Assembly: GCA_025331445.1 (NCBI GenBank)
Contig: JAIWNE010000083.1
Span: 1 to 64,000 of the forward strand
Length of the DNA stretch: 64,000 nt
Source: Blakeslea trispora
Taxonomy: Eukaryota > Mucoromycota > Mucoromycetes > Mucorales > Choanephoraceae
Direction: 5' to 3'
Below the pieces are notes generated by a model, which worked only from the letters and a program-made list of their open reading frames with translations, did no database searches and was not told where the DNA came from. Below, in pieces: positions 60,642 through 64,000 of the stretch. Each line of letters starts with the position of its first letter. Position 1 is the stretch's first letter. The translations under genes were made by a program, and so were the position numbers.

Positions 60642-63600
60642 AAAATATTTAATATATAGTGCAAGAAATTATTGTAGGAAACAAAAACAAAAAAAAAACT
60701 TCAGGACCTTAAGATTGCTAGCTTTATTTATATTAATGAAGGCAAATGGTAATTTTGTTTGCATAATCGAAATTAATTTCAATAATTCAATACAATTGGA
60801 AGGTTCGGGAAAAACTGGAGAAATAGTTCTACCAAATGTATCTGACTTCAAAAGTTTTAAGATTAGAAATGGCTCGCTAATTCAATTCTTTCGTTTCACT
60901 GGTAAAATTTCATATAATCAGAAAAATACCACAGTTACAAATCATCAAAGTCTCTAAATAAGGGACTTAAAAGCTTATGTATAGATTTGATTATCCTTTT
61001 ATTTCTCAGCACAGCACACATGTCTTTATTTTGAAGCCCATGGTGCTGATGACCAAATGCACTGTTTGTCTAGCAGCATACAACATCTTGTTCTAGAATT
61101 GTTTGAGAGAATCTCCTCTTTATGTATATCTTAACATCAGAAATGGTCTTTCTTTTTTTACAAAGCTAAATTGAAGATATTCATAGTCTGTATATGCATC
61201 TATATATGCTTGATGTACCTATGACAGTAGCTTTCAATGAGCTCATTGCTAAAGAAAGGGATTTGACGTAACGCAAAATACACCAGGATTTGACAGCCTT
61301 CATTCTGATAATGTGGATTATTTTTTCTACTCAGCTGAAATAAACTCGTGACAATTATTAGAAACATTAAAGGGTAACAATATGGATGGTACGTTGGTTA
61401 GCTGATTATTATTGGTTATTAACACTTAATTACTTCAACCGAAAACCACATAGGATTAGTTTTGCCAAATGAAGCTCTTTTCATTGAGATACAAAGATCA
61501 AAGCTGATGCTGCCTAAAATACTAAATAGTGCGCTGGTGGGAGGATGGAGACAAGAAGTAGAAACGTAAGGTAATGAAATACCAACTTGGGTTGTATGGA
61601 GATAGGATAAAATAGTGTGTCTTCAAATAGAAAAAAAACTTTATAATCGTTTAGTTTCTAATCAATGGGATACAGGTTTCGGAATTATGATATAGCCTGT
61701 ATGATACTGATTCTTAAAGTCAGCAAAACCTTATACTTTTTTTCAGGCCCAACTACATTTTTTTAAATGACACTTGATAGCAGAGAAGAAAAACAATATC
61801 AATATTGTATTCCACCCAGAAGTTATTGCTATACTTGCCGTCAAGTTCTGTGAGCTATAAATACTCAAATTAACAACAAGACAAAATAAGCTGATTTAGA
61901 TTTCAATCGCACGTCATCTATACAGCCTGTTCAAAGAACCACATGGTCTAAACAATGGAGAAGTCATTTGCGAGCATAAACAAGCTGAACCGCTTGCAAA
62001 TGAGTCAGAACCTTTTCTGCGTTGAACCTGTTCTCTTTTTGGGCTTTGTTAAATAAAATTTCATTCAATGTGTAGGCTTATAAGATACTATCCCCTCTCA
62101 GTAACGATGGTAAAATCAAGGCTGAGAGGAAGAGCATATGTGGTTGGTAAAATCACCGTTTTAAGCTTCAGAAACAAAATCATACTTTCCAATCGCTTTA
62201 TTAGAATCTGAAGAATATATAATTGCATCAAGGGCGTGAACTAGCAAGACATATTGTGTTTTAGCTACTGAGCACTTTAGAGAAAAGTACAATCCTTGTT
62301 CTATCCAACTTTAGCAGATTCCACTCTTTTTGCATGCGTCTTCGACAGCAAAGGCTTGTTTTTACCTACTGAGTTGACAGATTCAACTCTTGATGTATTA
62401 ACTGTTGTGCAATAATTTCAGGGGTAGCTTGTTATTGGATCTATGCACTTGCCAGCTAGTGAGAGTCAAAGTGTTTTTAACTGTTGAATGAAGGATTTAC
62501 CCGTACTATCTTCTTTTAGCTGTTTCTCTTCTTTTACAGATATGCTGTGAACATATATCTTACTGCCTTGTCATTTGTGAGTATGCTCAACAACTTTGAC
62601 TAGGGGCCTATTTGAAGATCTTTAGCAACTAGCTTAGTAGACCAAGAGGAAGGCATTCAAAAGCGACTCCTCTTGCATGAACAAATCAACCTTATAAAAC
62701 AAAGCATTGTGTCGCATTCATTACTTGTAATAGCTTTCTGTAAAGCTTTGATATAGAAATAAGACATAATAAATACTTATACCATATGTGGTTGATTCTT
62801 ATTATTTTGATATTTACAAGATGTTTATAATGGGCAATTATTCTGCTGTAGTTGGGTGTTCATTGAGGCTATACTTGCAAATGCATAAATTATTTCTTTA
62901 TGTTATAGGGCATATCCTACTTGAGATTTTTCTGTATTTTCATAATTGATGATTGTGTCAGATAGAAATAGTTTTTATACAAAGAAAGGTAAAAACAAGA
63001 ACTTTTTTTTTAGGACGAATTGTCATATTTGTACTTTTCAGAGCTCTTGTTAGTCTTTTTTTTTGCGTTTCTTATGCATGTCGATCAGATTTAACATTGT
63101 ATCCATGTTGCTATTGTTAAAATACAAGATGCCAAAACTACAAAAACATCTTGTGATGATTTAAATCTCACTTGAAAATCAAAAGATTCAAAACATCAAG
63201 GGAATCAGCGATAGAAAAGATTGTGTTATTTTACACGATTGCTGTTGTAGTGTAGTATGTTTAATTGCTGTCAGGAAATGCATACAGTAGCACAAAGACA
63301 AGCAATAAGTTTCATGGCCGCTTTAGTAAAATTCATTCTGCAATGCTGTTTAGACCAGAAGGCTATACTGCTGTTATATTATACAGACCAATGGTTTTTG
63401 TCTCATACAATTGTGTTTTCCGAGCTGATGACGACTCTTAGGATTTTGAAGTTTTCTTTTTTAGACCCTTATTAAGCTTTATTCAGATTAGATAACGTAA
63501 CACAAGATGCTATTCGCGTACATCAAAGGGAACTCGTGTAACCTTAAGTGAGACATGATTGGACCAAATAAGGGATTTACTCCTTGTTGGATTCCTGAGG

Positions 63601-64000
63601 AACTTTTGGGGTCGAAATGACCAAAAAAAACTATTGAAGATAAAAGAGCGCCGAGAGTCTGTAAGGGAATCTATTTTAAATAGAATATTGGTATTATTTT
63701 TCAAGTTCATATACAGAAAAAGAAAAGATATGATTATAGAAATGTCAAAAAAGTACATCACCAAATTCTAATAGTTTTAGAGTTAGTACCACTTGAACAG
63801 TTACATAAGCAAATGGAAGAAAAGCAAATCATAGCTGTTCGTTGCTAAGAAGGTACATCTGGTGATGATAGACTCAACTAAGCTCGGTCAGTTAAGGGAT
63901 CATGTTAAAAGCCAAAATTTATCCCATAGCTATCCAAAAAATAATTATTATATGAACTGTAGCTTTACTTTACACATGGTAGTTTTCATCTAATGTCTGC
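60642..64000. other. Gene-poor stretch to the window end
   Basis: 3.4 kb of AT-rich sequence. Frames such as 60670-60957 (+), 63257-63475 (+) and 63559-63771 (+) lack family motifs and have skewed composition. The first 200 bp hold the P450 gene promoter. Nothing else supported. Confidence 0.5.

Noticed and set aside
1..64000. tRNA, rRNA or snRNA genes
   Set aside because: I scanned for B-box-like GGTTCGAnTCC sequences and snRNA cores by eye and found none convincing; a covariance-model search would be decisive.

Overview
The window is AT-rich eukaryotic DNA. It carries many short spliceosomal introns (about 52-185 nt, mostly 58-80), compact genes, homopolymer tracts and decayed DNA transposons. 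The recognisable proteins are fungal: a Yat-type carnitine acetyltransferase, Rpf2, a secreted endopolyphosphatase-like enzyme, a Pik1-type PI4-kinase, eS21, an fRMsr, SSA-type Hsp70, riboflavin kinase, a GPR1/Ato acetate transporter and a P450-reductase fusion. The intron style, base composition and transposon types suggest an early-diverging filamentous fungus, most likely Mucoromycota/Mucorales. The species cannot be fixed from the sequence. All assignments come from reading the sequence and recalling families; no search was run.

Layout. 1-4.6 kb: a TIR/TA-flanked DNA transposon (191-4623) with a broken DDE transposase, into which a 1.29 kb hAT remnant with a perfect 8-bp target duplication has jumped. 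6.3-14.5 kb: a gene-dense block with carnitine acetyltransferase (+), a Myb/C2H2 regulator (-), RPF2 (-) and an endopolyphosphatase-like phosphoesterase (-). 14.5-19.3 kb: almost empty, AT-rich. 19.4-24.1 kb: a homeodomain protein (+) and the PI 4-kinase (-). 24.9-27.5 kb: a decayed DDE-like transposase / 3'-5' exonuclease-like relic. 28.3-38.8 kb: eS21 (+), fRMsr (+), a Bni4-like PP1-docking protein (+), an ankyrin protein (-), a 2.1 kb unit bounded by long inverted repeats, and a PHD-finger/AT-hook protein (-). 38.8-42.7 kb: empty. 42.7-53.9 kb: Hsp70 with heat-shock elements (-), a tiny Cys-rich protein (-), riboflavin kinase (+), a YihQ-like GH31 protein with an altered acid/base residue (+), and an acetate transporter (-). 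54-56.8 kb: repeats and relics. 56.9-60.6 kb: a self-sufficient P450-reductase fusion with an extra N-terminal domain (-). 60.7-64 kb: nothing recognisable.

There is no operon-like logic, but several genes touch acetyl/fatty-acid metabolism: carnitine acetyltransferase, acetate transporter and P450-CPR. Riboflavin kinase supplies FMN, a P450-reductase cofactor; this co-location is probably coincidental. The exon models reported here each give an uninterrupted reading frame, and all sum to whole codons. Points that stand out: two GC-AG introns, an intron that appears to come from a tandem duplication, micro-exons of 11, 12 and 14 nt, a nested transposon, a transposase-plus-exonuclease relic, and a GH31 protein that seems to have lost its acid/base Asp.
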